From Euryarchaeota archaeon UBA605 (GTDB lineage Archaea; Thermoplasmatota; Poseidoniia; Poseidoniales; Thalassarchaeaceae), in contig DATY01000024.1 in the NCBI GenBank assembly GCA_002504905.1, forward strand, positions 24,529 through 88,528: a stretch of DNA of 64,000 bases, given 5' to 3'. Position 1 is the stretch's first letter. Every line of letters starts with the position of its first letter. Shown here piece by piece: positions 7,717-16,890 of this stretch. The position numbers were made by a program, and so were the translations under genes. Under the pieces are notes generated by a model. That model did not search any database and was not told the DNA's origin. It was given only the letters and a program-made list of their open reading frames with translations.

Positions 7717-9126
7717 ATGGAATCTTGGGATGTTGTGATTATCGGTAGTGGTCCAGCAGCGCTTCGAGCAGCAATAGCATCATCAGATGCAGGAACAAAA
7801 CCGATTGTTATTGATAGTAAAAGTATAGGTTCAGGTTCAGGACTTTCGCCCGTTAGTGGTCTTGCCGCATCTTTTGATGAAGTCGACTCTACGGCTCATC
7901 GTGAAGACACAATATTTGCAGGTGGTGAAGGAACCAATAAATCTGCTGCGGCTAGAGTTTGTGGAGAAGCAATGAATGTTTTAGCAAACTTAGAGAATTG
8001 GGGATTAGTGTTGCAAAGGAGAGATGGAGGCCTCCCATTCGCAGCATCATGCCAAGGGCATAGTCGACCACGACTTGTTGGATGTGGAGATTCCACATCT
8101 CGTGAAATCACTAGAATCTTGGAAGAGCAGGTAATCAAAAGAGGGATAGTTAGACGGGCCGATTTACAAGTCTTATCTTTAGTAATGGATAGTAAACAAG
8201 TACGTGGAATAACGGTTTTAGATATTCAGTCAGGGCAAACATTTGGCATACAAGCAAAGGCAGTAATCTTGGCAACAGAGGGTTATCAAGGACTTTGGAG
8301 TAATATTTCAGAAGGCACAGGAACGGGAGTTTCATTGGCTGCTTCTGCAGGAATTAAACTTGAGGGAATGTCGAATATTTCCAAACATCATTTAACAGTA
8401 AAAGGCACAAATTTACATTTACCAGTAGATATCTTAAGTGCTGGTGGCAGATATAGAAAAGATTCAGGCGAAGATTTAGAAATTGGTGCAGAAAAAGATG
8501 ACGGTAATTGCATCCTAGATCTCAGAGCTCTAGAATCGGACGCTAAAATTTGGTACGCTCAAACAATTAGAAGAATCGAAGAAAGAACTGGTCTGAATAT
8601 TAACTCTGAAGTAATTCCCGTATATTCTTCCGTAGCATTCACTTTAGGGGGCGCCCCAGTAGATGAAAATGGTAGAGTAACATTCAATTCTCAAAAAATG
8701 TGGTATACCGGACTTTATGCGGCCGGAAGATCGGCCAACACCGGAATGCATGGAGATGGCTACCTTCCAGGAAATTTACAATTAGAAGATTTAGTTACTG
8801 GCGAGGCGGCCGGTAACCATGCTGGCGAATGGGTCAAAAATACGAATTTTGCTGGAAGCCAGAAAATAGAAAAAGCAATTTCTAAAGTTTCAAAAAATAT
8901 AGAAAATTATTTTTTGGATGAAGGGCAAACAATTGGAGAAGCATCAATACATCTTTCTAATTTAGTCACTAACATACAAAACAATAGCGAAATTGATGTA
9001 AAAACATTGAAAGAAACTAAGATATCATTGACAGATCAATCCAGAGTAATGAATACAGAACTTCTTAATGCTATACAGATCAAATCAATGGCGCCAATCA
9101 TTGAAGCAATTTCCAAATCGGGTTAA
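7717..9126 (+). CDS. FAD-dependent oxidoreductase of the SdhA/FrdA/L-aspartate oxidase family
   Basis: Flavoprotein of the fumarate reductase/succinate dehydrogenase group. The N-terminus carries a Rossmann dinucleotide fold (WDVVIIGSGPAALRAAIAS). FTLGGAPVDENGRV is followed by a second FAD motif, GLYAAGRSANTGMHGDGYLP, matching the GLYAAGE..GxHGxNRLxGN pattern of SdhA. The histidine that binds FAD covalently in true SdhA is not seen at the expected place (the segment reads LSPVSGLAASF), so FAD is probably non-covalent. About 469 residues is shorter than SdhA (~590) because the C-terminal domain is small. No iron-sulfur or membrane subunit gene is next to it. The ATG at 7717 gives a start right before the FAD fold, while the frame is open from 7669. 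Its electron acceptor is unknown. Confidence 0.8.
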   Translation: MESWDVVIIGSGPAALRAAIASSDAGTKPIVIDSKSIGSGSGLSPVSGLAASFDEVDSTAHREDTIFAGGEGTNKSAAARVCGEAMNVLANLENWGLVLQRRDGGLPFAASCQGHSRPRLVGCGDSTSREITRILEEQVIKRGIVRRADLQVLSLVMDSKQVRGITVLDIQSGQTFGIQAKAVILATEGYQGLWSNISEGTGTGVSLAASAGIKLEGMSNISKHHLTVKGTNLHLPVDILSAGGRYRKDSGEDLEIGAEKDDGNCILDLRALESDAKIWYAQTIRRIEERTGLNINSEVIPVYSSVAFTLGGAPVDENGRVTFNSQKMWYTGLYAAGRSANTGMHGDGYLPGNLQLEDLVTGEAAGNHAGEWVKNTNFAGSQKIEKAISKVSKNIENYFLDEGQTIGEASIHLSNLVTNIQNNSEIDVKTLKETKISLTDQSRVMNTELLNAIQIKSMAPIIEAISKSG

Positions 9127-9133
9127 TGATATA

Positions 9134-9568
9134 ATGTCTGGAAATGGGGAAACTATTTTCAATTTAATATTATCAGGAGAAATTCCTTCTCATAAAATAT
9201 ACGAAGATGATTCTGTTTTTGCTTTTTTAGACATAAACCCTATTTCTCGAGGCCATACCTTGGTAATTCCCAAAGAAAATTCTCCTACAATGGATAGTCT
9301 TTCTGAAGACGCAGCATCCTCATTGGGACAGGTTTTACCGAAAATTTGTAAGGCAATAATGAAAATCACTGGAGCCAAAGACTACAATATTATACAAAAT
9401 AATGGGGAAAATGCAGGACAAACAGTACCCCATCTTCATTTTCACATAATACCCAAATATCCAAATTCAACTCATTCCTTTGTTTGGAGACCGAAACCAA
9501 TAGATCATTCCGACGCTGGAGAGTTATCAAAAGCAATATTAGAAGAATTGGAACTCGCAAGGCCGTGA
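9134..9568 (+). CDS. HIT-family nucleotide hydrolase
   Basis: Histidine-triad protein of the Hint/FHIT superfamily, which hydrolyses AMP-linked substrates such as adenosine phosphoramidates or dinucleoside polyphosphates. The triad is VPHLHFHIIP (H-x-H-x-H) near residues 97-106. Upstream family motifs are FNLILSGEIPSHKIYEDD, FAFLDINPISRGHTLVIPK and YNIIQNNGENAGQ. About 144 residues is a normal length. The ATG at 9134 is preferred over the open frame from 9068, which overlaps the flavoprotein gene. It follows that gene by 7 bases, and its stop codon overlaps the next start (GTGA), indicating translational coupling with the acyltransferase. Confidence 0.92.
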   Translation: MSGNGETIFNLILSGEIPSHKIYEDDSVFAFLDINPISRGHTLVIPKENSPTMDSLSEDAASSLGQVLPKICKAIMKITGAKDYNIIQNNGENAGQTVPHLHFHIIPKYPNSTHSFVWRPKPIDHSDAGELSKAILEELELARP

Positions 9569-11058
9569 ATGGTTCAGAGAGTGCTCCTGAAATTATGCCA
9601 GAATTGTCGGCAGCAGCTCATAAAATAGATATTAAAAAATTAGAGAAAGCACCATATGATCATACAGGAAAACATCCAGGAAATAAATACTTCAGTAATC
9701 TTTTGAGATTAATGATTAATGTGGGGAACTCAATTATATTCAGAAATTTTGATTCTGATAAAATACCTCCGAACAATGGCGGAAGAATTTCAATAGCTAC
9801 TCATATTAATGGATTAGTCGATCCTAGTTTAATGATAATAACTCAGGAAAAAAGAATTATTTCTTTGGGACGTCATGACCTGATAACTGGCCCAGTCATC
9901 GGATGGTGGTCCAGGAGAAATGGAGCCCAACCAGTTCTTAGAAAAGCAGAAATTGAAGCTGGAGTGAGTGATGAAAACTTTGCCAGAAAAATAAATGATA
10001 GAAGTATGTTGACAGTTGCTAATTGTTTGGCCGGAGGTCATGGTGCAGTAATAATGCCAGAAGGTAAATCTCACCAAGACTCTAAGCTTCATGCTTTGAG
10101 AACCGGTGCAGCAAGAGCAGCATTGGTATCAGCAGCAATCGCAAAAAAAAGAGGAAAACCTGCACCTGTTATACAACCAACAGGACTTCATTGGGAAAGA
10201 CATTACTGGTTTAGGACTAAGAGCTACGTAGAATATACAGATCCAATTGATATAAAGTTAGTTTTTGATGATGAACAGTCTTCACGATTAGCCGCTGGCG
10301 AATGGATTGAGCCACCAGCATCAGCAGTGAATGAACTGAAACAAGAAATGTATCAAAAGTTATCTCCTATAACACCTGAAGCACCTGATTGGGAAACATT
10401 CCATGCGTGGAAATTAATCGCTCATCTCAAAGCCAATCATGACAAAACTCCTCTAGAATCTCTTAAACAAGAAGTACATTTTACAAGACGTATTAGAGAA
10501 GAAATTAATGAAACTGCAAAATTTAAAGAATTGATTCCCGATGCAATCAATGCTGCACAGATATTAGAATCACGTAATTTGGACCCTAATTCTTTAGATA
10601 AAAATAATCAATTAAAAACGACGAATTTTTCAGCAATAATTACAGGATTTATTGGTATATTATTAATGCTAACATTTTCTATCCCTGTAATAATTGGATC
10701 TGGTATTCAGTCTATACTTGCTCGCTATATGGTGGAAATGAGTGATGAAGGCTTAGACGCAAGAACAACATACTTTTTCTTGGCGGGTATGTTTTCTCCA
10801 GTAATTTTTTGGCCACTAATATCCCTTTTAGTGATTCTATTTTCAGAGATAAATATCTTCTCTTTACAAGGATTAATGATTTTTATATTAACTATATTTG
10901 GATTTTATATTTCTTCTTTAATATTCTTATTCGGTTACGATCTTTGGACTAAGTACAGAAAAACAGTAGCAGTTAGTAAATTTTCTACATCCTCGGCCGG
11001 ACAAGAATTCAATATTTTAATCGAAAAAATGAATATTCAATTAGCACTTCTCAAATAG
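9565..11058 (+). CDS. PlsC/GPAT-like acyltransferase with C-terminal membrane segments
   Basis: Lysophospholipid or glycerol-3-phosphate acyltransferase-like protein (LPLAT superfamily). Block I is ATHINGLVDPSLMI, the H-x5-D spacing seen in the yeast Gpt2/Sct1-like branch rather than the H-x4-D of classic PlsC. Block III is MPEGKSHQDSKLHALRTGAA, matching the FPEGxS..p.l..lKtGaAR consensus. PVIQPTGLHWERHYWFR resembles the later proline block. The C-terminal ~120 residues hold two long hydrophobic segments (AIITGFIGILLMLTFSIPVI and MFSPVIFWPLISLLVILF region) plus a third. The GTG at 9565 overlaps the HIT stop and is the likely start; ATG at 9595 is the alternative. An ester-lipid acyltransferase is unexpected for a classical archaeal ether-lipid membrane. 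Confidence 0.82.
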   Translation: MNGSESAPEIMPELSAAAHKIDIKKLEKAPYDHTGKHPGNKYFSNLLRLMINVGNSIIFRNFDSDKIPPNNGGRISIATHINGLVDPSLMIITQEKRIISLGRHDLITGPVIGWWSRRNGAQPVLRKAEIEAGVSDENFARKINDRSMLTVANCLAGGHGAVIMPEGKSHQDSKLHALRTGAARAALVSAAIAKKRGKPAPVIQPTGLHWERHYWFRTKSYVEYTDPIDIKLVFDDEQSSRLAAGEWIEPPASAVNELKQEMYQKLSPITPEAPDWETFHAWKLIAHLKANHDKTPLESLKQEVHFTRRIREEINETAKFKELIPDAINAAQILESRNLDPNSLDKNNQLKTTNFSAIITGFIGILLMLTFSIPVIIGSGIQSILARYMVEMSDEGLDARTTYFFLAGMFSPVIFWPLISLLVILFSEINIFSLQGLMIFILTIFGFYISSLIFLFGYDLWTKYRKTVAVSKFSTSSAGQEFNILIEKMNIQLALLK

Positions 11059-11078
11059 GTTGACTGTAAACACTACTT

Positions 11079-11708
11079 ATGGACGCAACCGCGGCAGCTG
11101 ATGAGATTCGAAAATGGCTTACCAGTGAAAAATTGGAAACACGCGAAGTTCAAGATAATCAGAACTTCCTTCATCTCCACGTCCGATACCCTCCAACTAA
11201 AGCAGCCCATTTATTCAATGTTGTAATCCCTAAGAATAGGAATTTAGTCCTAATTTATTCTATAACTAGGGTTGATGAAGGCCAACAATTAGAAATGAAA
11301 AACCATTATTTAGATGATCAACTTGGATGGAAAACATGGCTCCACGAGACTAGAATACTTTTGACACAAGCAAATTTAGATTGGGTGCTCCATATAGGCA
11401 AAAAGGACGAAAATGAGCTTGGCCCTCTTCAAGCATTCAACCTCTCTCGACCAATCTGGTTTGATGGATTAACACAAAATGAGTTTATGCATACAATGAG
11501 AAAAGTATGGTTAACAAAATTATCTTTAATTCACAAAATAAAGTTTGGATATGGTCCCGGGACTGGTAAACCCGGACCAGTCGACGACTGGCCGAAGAAG
11601 TCGAAAAAAAATCCACGAGAAAAAAAATCAAAACATGAAAAGATGGACATAAATTTTGATGAAACAGGTGGTTTTGGCCGTAGTTTCGATAGAGACGAAT
11701 GGGCATAA
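11079..11708 (+). CDS. Small uncharacterised archaeal protein (possibly DUF2299)
   Basis: A 209-residue soluble protein. The first ~150 residues form a mixed alpha/beta domain beginning MDATAAADEIRKWLTSE, with strands such as NFLHLHVRYPP, HLFNVVIPKNR and LVLIYSITRVDEG. This resembles the small archaeal DUF2299 family, but I cannot confirm that by eye. The last ~55 residues are a low-complexity charged tail (KKSKKNPREKKSKHEKMD) ending in an acidic, Gly/Phe-containing tip. It is the last gene of the 6.2-11.7 kb run, 20 bases after the acyltransferase, and is followed by a T-run terminator. Confidence 0.75.
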   Translation: MDATAAADEIRKWLTSEKLETREVQDNQNFLHLHVRYPPTKAAHLFNVVIPKNRNLVLIYSITRVDEGQQLEMKNHYLDDQLGWKTWLHETRILLTQANLDWVLHIGKKDENELGPLQAFNLSRPIWFDGLTQNEFMHTMRKVWLTKLSLIHKIKFGYGPGTGKPGPVDDWPKKSKKNPREKKSKHEKMDINFDETGGFGRSFDRDEWA

Positions 11709-11711
11709 TAC

Positions 11712-11718
11712 TTTTTTT
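11712..11718 (+). terminator. T-run terminator after the 6.2-11.7 kb gene run
   Basis: Seven consecutive T residues start three bases after the stop codon ending at 11708. Runs of T on the non-template strand are the usual archaeal termination signal. A short perfect inverted repeat (GACCC GTAA GGGTC, 11725-11738) follows but lies downstream of the T-run, so it is not a bacterial-style stem-loop terminator. Confidence 0.45.
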
Positions 11719-11797
11719 CAAAATGACCCGTAAGGGTCGAGGTTAAGTATGGAGAATGTTCGAATTGCTCTGTTGCAGCACATGCTGAGGTGAGTCT

Positions 11798-14700
11798 ATG
11801 GATAGAAATAAGATGAGAAGTAGCGTAATTATGGTTACATTAATGGTAATGGGAGTATTTGTTTCAATGGTAACTCCGCAAGTAACGGCCAGTGAAGTAG
11901 TACTAACTGAAGCGGTTCAAATTGTGAACGGAGGAAGCCAAAACGATAGAATGGTGGCTTTGGATTCAGACTCAGAAGGAAATGTTCATTTTGTATGGAG
12001 TAGAAATACTCAGCACCTATATTACAAGCTAGTCGATGCTAGAGGCGAGACTTTAATTGATGAGACTCAAATTTCTAATGCTGGACAAAGTAGAGCCTGG
12101 CATCCAGACATTGCAATAGATGATAATGACAGAGCACATATTGTTTGGGCCGATAGAACTGGAAATTGGGCAATTAAATATACAGTCGTAGATCCTTCTC
12201 AAGATGATCTTGACGGTGGAGTAGCAATTGATGCCTCAATTTCAGTAATTGACGATTTCGAAGTCTCTCGTCATACTCAGAATAGAGATTGGCCGGCTAT
12301 CGATGTGGACTCTCACTCCAACGCTCATATTGTCTGGGAAGATTCATATGAACCACTAGACAAGTATTACCAACAACCTCAAATTTACTACGCAATGATT
12401 GAGGCTGACGTGGTAGCAAGAACAGCAATCGTAGCAGTCGATGAAACCCTACTTACTCCAATTATTGGTCACAAAGGTCACCCTGATGTAGCTGTAGATT
12501 TGGACGATTTTGTCCAAGTAGTTTGGGATGACACACGCGGTGGAAAAGTAGAGATGGTTGTTCCCATTGATACATCTGGTTCAATGAATGCAGAATGGGC
12601 TGATATGTGTGCGGTTTTCTATGGTGGTTCTTTCGCTAGTGGATATAACTTTGAAGGATTAAAACCAATGTTAGAAAGGGCAAATATGACAGTTTATGAA
12701 ACACTGTATGCCTTGAGTGGAAATTGGCCTTCTGCAGCGACTAGTGGTAATTGTGCTACTGCATATGCAACCGGAGGTAGTGGAAACCAAGGTCCGCGCA
12801 CAACTTCCTTAGGGCTTCAACCGAATGATGATTCTGGTGGAATTAGAGAATTGACAGAGGTAGTTTATGCCAATGGAGCAATTGATTTACCACAGGATGG
12901 AGGATACTACAGTGAGTTTTGGGGGCCAGCCTCAACATGGGCTTGCATGTCATGGCATGATAACCAAGGAAATGTACCAGGAAATCCTCCCACAGTTCTC
13001 GATCACAAATGGAACCCGAATGCAACTAAGATTGTAATTCCTATTTCCGATGAAGGTCCCTATGGTGGAGACCCCGCTACAGATGCAGATGATACTCAAT
13101 CAATCCTTGAAGCACATAATGCATGCGTTACAGCAGGAATTATCCCAATCCCTCTTTTAGCAGCAGGATTCGGTAGCGGATCCACAGACGTAGGATCTCA
13201 TATGATGGATTTGGCCCAATGTCCCAATGGATTTACGAGCCTTAACGCTAGAACATGTAATGGTGCAACACTGGCATTAACCAATGCTGAAGGAATGATG
13301 TATAGCTTCCCTACAGGTGCAGCTAACCAAGCAGAGATGCAATTGATGGTCGAAGCATTGGTATACTTATCAACAAACAATTCTAGAGAAATTTTCTTGA
13401 CGGTCTTAGATCCACTAACACTTCTTGAATCTCCTTGGCCTGGTTGGCAAAAAGGGGACTCTGGAACTTATGTTGACCAAACAGCAGATAGATATATCGA
13501 AGATTTAGGTGCATCTCCTGACGCGCTTGGATATGGGCATTTAGTTGTAGTGAATGATACCAGAGTAACACTTAATGACGCATATAGTTTACATCCAGCA
13601 ATTGCAATAGATAATTCAGGAAACACTCATGTTACTTGGATGGATGGAAGAGCATATGGATTTGATATTGATGTAAATTACGAGGTTTATTATACACGTT
13701 TACGTTTAAGTTCTGCAGGAGCATGGGATGGAGTTAGCGAAGGATTACCCTCGTACGCAATTAAGCAAATTTCTGATGCTGCAATTTCTAATGTTGAAGG
13801 TTACGAAGGATTAGCTCCTGATCGTCCATTTGGAGCAAATTCTCACATGCCATCAATTTTAACAGACTCATTCGATAATGTCCATTTAACTTGGTTAGAT
13901 AATTACAATGGTTCTCAAGGTGAGACTTTGATGTACACTCGCCTCAATCATACAAACAATGATTATCCAACAGGTTTCCCTTTGAATTCTATTGCATCAT
14001 CGATATTCGACCCTTGGGAATTACTTCCAATCACTGAATGGCAATCAGATAAATTAGGCCCTAATTCGCCAGCACTTCCTGAGTTAGGACAGCCTCCCGC
14101 TTTCGCAAATGACATGGGGAGTGGAGCCCACGTAGGATGGTCTGATACGAACAAATGTAATGATGAGAATAACGGTGGAGTGTACACATTATGTTATGTC
14201 CACATTCTTACAGGTTTAGTTGACGTTTCTTTAGCTGAAGATGAAACTTTCTATCACACTATAGAACCCAGCGAGCAGACTACTTACAATATGTCCATAT
14301 CTAATCCAACACCCGGCCCTGCAGACTTAGTTTCGGATATCTTTTCTTTAGCTGTAGAAGGTGTTCCAACTAACTGGAGTGCCAGCATATTCTTTGCTAG
14401 TAACCATACGCCTATTTTTGATTCTACCCCTGTATCTTTGCAGGGTGGAGAAAGTCTCAATTTGTACATGAGAGTTAGGGCGCCTACAATTTATCAAGCG
14501 CATCATGATGAGTTGGCAACTATAAAGGTCACAGCAGTATCTTACAAAGATCCTGCCATTAGAGATGAAGCAATTACTCTTACTTTGATGGATGTAGTCC
14601 ATGGAATTGAGTTAGACACGAGTCATTTCCAAGCAGATGTAGAGCAAGGACAGCAGGCAACGTTTTCGATATCGATAACGAATACAGGAAACGTGTATGA

Positions 14701-16870
14701 CACGTTTGCGTTTTATGACCCAACAACTCTTGAAGGACAAACCGAATGGGCTTTACCTTTCGGTTGGGGCGTAACTTTCCCTACTTCTCTATCTTTAGAT
14801 CCAGGTCAATCAATGACTAGGAATTTACAAATTGATGTCCCTACTTCTCAAGAACCTGGGACATTTGTAATCTACTTGAAGGGATGGTCGACGGGTGAAC
14901 CAGTATTGTCTGTAGACAAAGGAACGTTTGATATCCTAGAATTATGGGTTAATGTATCTATCAAGAGTACAGGAAATATTGTATTTGAACTAGGTGAGAC
15001 TACGAAACACGTTTTACCTGGAGAATGTTCAGAATTTGAAATTGAAGTTACGAAGAACTTCACACCGGGGCATTTAGTGTTTACAACACCGGGAGGTCCC
15101 GATGAAAAACCAGAAGGAGTTTCAGAGCAAACTTGGCGATTCGACCACTGGACAGTAAATCTTGATTTCTCAGAAGCTCCGGGAGGAAATAGTATACCTC
15201 AAGAAACTCCGCGTTATTGGACAGTAGATACGCCTAGAACAGTTACTGCAGAAATGTGTGCACCATTTAATGCGACAGCAGGAATTGGCGATTCTGTAAC
15301 TGTCAAAGCTTCTTTGGATGGAGCTCCTAAAGTCAGAGATTCGGTAGTCCTTGTAACTAATGTAATACAAAGATATGATCTAGAAGCAAGTACTGAGACC
15401 ATTCTCTCACTATATCCTGGACAAGAGTTCCAACTTGACACGATAATTGAGAACACAGGGAATGGGGCCGATCGCTATGACATGGCAGTAGGCTCTATTA
15501 CCGATCAGAATGGGAACTCTGATGTTTGGGACATAGTAATCCCTAGGATTCTTTTCCAAGAACTAGATAGAGACGAATCTCAGCAAATCCCAATAATGAT
15601 AAATGTTCCAGAAGAGACATTAGCTGGACAATATACTATAGTAATAGAAATATTCAGTGAAGAATCCTTTGAAGGAACTAAACTTAGAGATTTAGTCACA
15701 TTACAGGTAGAAGTGATTGAATTCCATGATATGAGAATCACCGTTGATCCAACCGTTGAAAGTAGAATAAAAACCACTGCGCCAGGCAGGGTAGTCAGAT
15801 TTACAATGAATGTAACTAACTTTGGCAATGTTGCAGATCAACCTACTGTGCATAATCATACAGTAGCTGCTACAGGATGGGATTCGAGCCCGGGTTTGAA
15901 CTCTCTAAGCGATTGGAGAATTGATTATGCGCTGTTAGAAGGATTTGGTTCAGAATACCCAATTGAAAGACCTTGTGTGGTTTTGATGCAGGGAGATCCC
16001 ATACCAAATGATGGTTGTTACAAGGATTCTAAAGGGCGAATCACCCTTCCGATTATGCCTTCATACACTACATTACAGTTAGTAGCAATAGTTACGATAG
16101 ACCCCACAGCGGCCCTAGCAGATAGAGAAATAGGAATCAAGTTAAAATCAAGCTTTGGAGATTCATTAGCAGGGGGAGATTTCGATGAAACAGCAATTTG
16201 GGATGACTCTTGTACTATTGATATGAATGGCGATGGTTTCCCAGATAATTACAGGCCTAATTGTGACACCAATGAACAAGTCCTAGAACTAAGACTTAGA
16301 GCACCTGATTTACAGATTAAGGACGTATCCGTTGGAAAGAAGAAAGGAAATATTGGAGATATGCTTTCAGTGACTGTTCAGATAATTAATGACGGTAACT
16401 CCCATGCAACAGACGTGAATGTAATTTTATGTGTAGACCAAACCGAGAGCTCAATAAAGAAAAATGGTTGTCACGAAGAAAACGTAGCATATAGACAATT
16501 AATCGAAGCTATAATGCCAACAACATCTGATGAGGATACACCAATGATCACTCTTCTTTACTTAGTAGAGGCAGGAAATCATGAGGTAGTAGTTGTGGTA
16601 GATCCTGAAAATATCATTGTCGAAACTGATGAGAAAAATAATTTTGCTAAAGTTCCAGGAACAATGGGATCAAATAATGGAATTCTGGATGTAGGTGTTG
16701 AAATAGTAGCCAGATACTCTGTTCCAGCTATAATTCTTGGAGCAACATTTGCATTAATTGCAGTTGCAGGCGTAGTAATGTACGGCAGAAGAATGGAGGC
16801 TTTAGATAGATTTGCAGAAAAAAGCAGTATGATGGCAAATCTTGATGATAACTCAGATACACAATTTTGA
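11798..16870 (+). CDS. Giant cell-surface protein: propeller repeats with inserted VWA domain, CARDB-like domains, C-terminal TM anchor
   Basis: Secreted 1690-residue protein with an N-terminal signal segment (VIMVTLMVMGVFVSMVTPQV). Residues ~45-250 hold four repeats of the type DxxGNxHxVWxD (DSEGNVHFVWSRN, DNDRAHIVWADR, HSNAHIVWEDS, LDDFVQVVWDD), as in sialidase/BNR propellers. A von Willebrand A domain then interrupts (~250-530), with MIDAS motif PIDTSGSMN and a second metal-site strand VIPISDEGPYGG. Propeller repeats resume (NTHVTWMDGRAYG, NVHLTWLDNYNG). From ~800 to ~1630 come four or five beta-sandwich domains (CARDB/NEW3-like; NTGNVYDTF, NTGNGADRYD, NFGNVADQP, NDGNSHATDV). A TM segment at ~1640-1662 (PAIILGATFALIAVAGVVMY) and a short cytoplasmic tail end the protein. 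A strong Shine-Dalgarno (GAGGTGA) lies 4 bases before the ATG. Likely adhesion or matrix binding. Confidence 0.9.
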   Translation: MDRNKMRSSVIMVTLMVMGVFVSMVTPQVTASEVVLTEAVQIVNGGSQNDRMVALDSDSEGNVHFVWSRNTQHLYYKLVDARGETLIDETQISNAGQSRAWHPDIAIDDNDRAHIVWADRTGNWAIKYTVVDPSQDDLDGGVAIDASISVIDDFEVSRHTQNRDWPAIDVDSHSNAHIVWEDSYEPLDKYYQQPQIYYAMIEADVVARTAIVAVDETLLTPIIGHKGHPDVAVDLDDFVQVVWDDTRGGKVEMVVPIDTSGSMNAEWADMCAVFYGGSFASGYNFEGLKPMLERANMTVYETLYALSGNWPSAATSGNCATAYATGGSGNQGPRTTSLGLQPNDDSGGIRELTEVVYANGAIDLPQDGGYYSEFWGPASTWACMSWHDNQGNVPGNPPTVLDHKWNPNATKIVIPISDEGPYGGDPATDADDTQSILEAHNACVTAGIIPIPLLAAGFGSGSTDVGSHMMDLAQCPNGFTSLNARTCNGATLALTNAEGMMYSFPTGAANQAEMQLMVEALVYLSTNNSREIFLTVLDPLTLLESPWPGWQKGDSGTYVDQTADRYIEDLGASPDALGYGHLVVVNDTRVTLNDAYSLHPAIAIDNSGNTHVTWMDGRAYGFDIDVNYEVYYTRLRLSSAGAWDGVSEGLPSYAIKQISDAAISNVEGYEGLAPDRPFGANSHMPSILTDSFDNVHLTWLDNYNGSQGETLMYTRLNHTNNDYPTGFPLNSIASSIFDPWELLPITEWQSDKLGPNSPALPELGQPPAFANDMGSGAHVGWSDTNKCNDENNGGVYTLCYVHILTGLVDVSLAEDETFYHTIEPSEQTTYNMSISNPTPGPADLVSDIFSLAVEGVPTNWSASIFFASNHTPIFDSTPVSLQGGESLNLYMRVRAPTIYQAHHDELATIKVTAVSYKDPAIRDEAITLTLMDVVHGIELDTSHFQADVEQGQQATFSISITNTGNVYDTFAFYDPTTLEGQTEWALPFGWGVTFPTSLSLDPGQSMTRNLQIDVPTSQEPGTFVIYLKGWSTGEPVLSVDKGTFDILELWVNVSIKSTGNIVFELGETTKHVLPGECSEFEIEVTKNFTPGHLVFTTPGGPDEKPEGVSEQTWRFDHWTVNLDFSEAPGGNSIPQETPRYWTVDTPRTVTAEMCAPFNATAGIGDSVTVKASLDGAPKVRDSVVLVTNVIQRYDLEASTETILSLYPGQEFQLDTIIENTGNGADRYDMAVGSITDQNGNSDVWDIVIPRILFQELDRDESQQIPIMINVPEETLAGQYTIVIEIFSEESFEGTKLRDLVTLQVEVIEFHDMRITVDPTVESRIKTTAPGRVVRFTMNVTNFGNVADQPTVHNHTVAATGWDSSPGLNSLSDWRIDYALLEGFGSEYPIERPCVVLMQGDPIPNDGCYKDSKGRITLPIMPSYTTLQLVAIVTIDPTAALADREIGIKLKSSFGDSLAGGDFDETAIWDDSCTIDMNGDGFPDNYRPNCDTNEQVLELRLRAPDLQIKDVSVGKKKGNIGDMLSVTVQIINDGNSHATDVNVILCVDQTESSIKKNGCHEENVAYRQLIEAIMPTTSDEDTPMITLLYLVEAGNHEVVVVVDPENIIVETDEKNNFAKVPGTMGSNNGILDVGVEIVARYSVPAIILGATFALIAVAGVVMYGRRMEALDRFAEKSSMMANLDDNSDTQF

Positions 16871-16890
16871 GTACTATTGATTACCATTTA

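Noticed and set aside
11725..11738. GACCC-GTAA-GGGTC inverted repeat as an intrinsic terminator
   Set aside because: The T-run lies before the repeat, not after it. The repeat is short and could be chance; the T-run alone is listed as the terminator.
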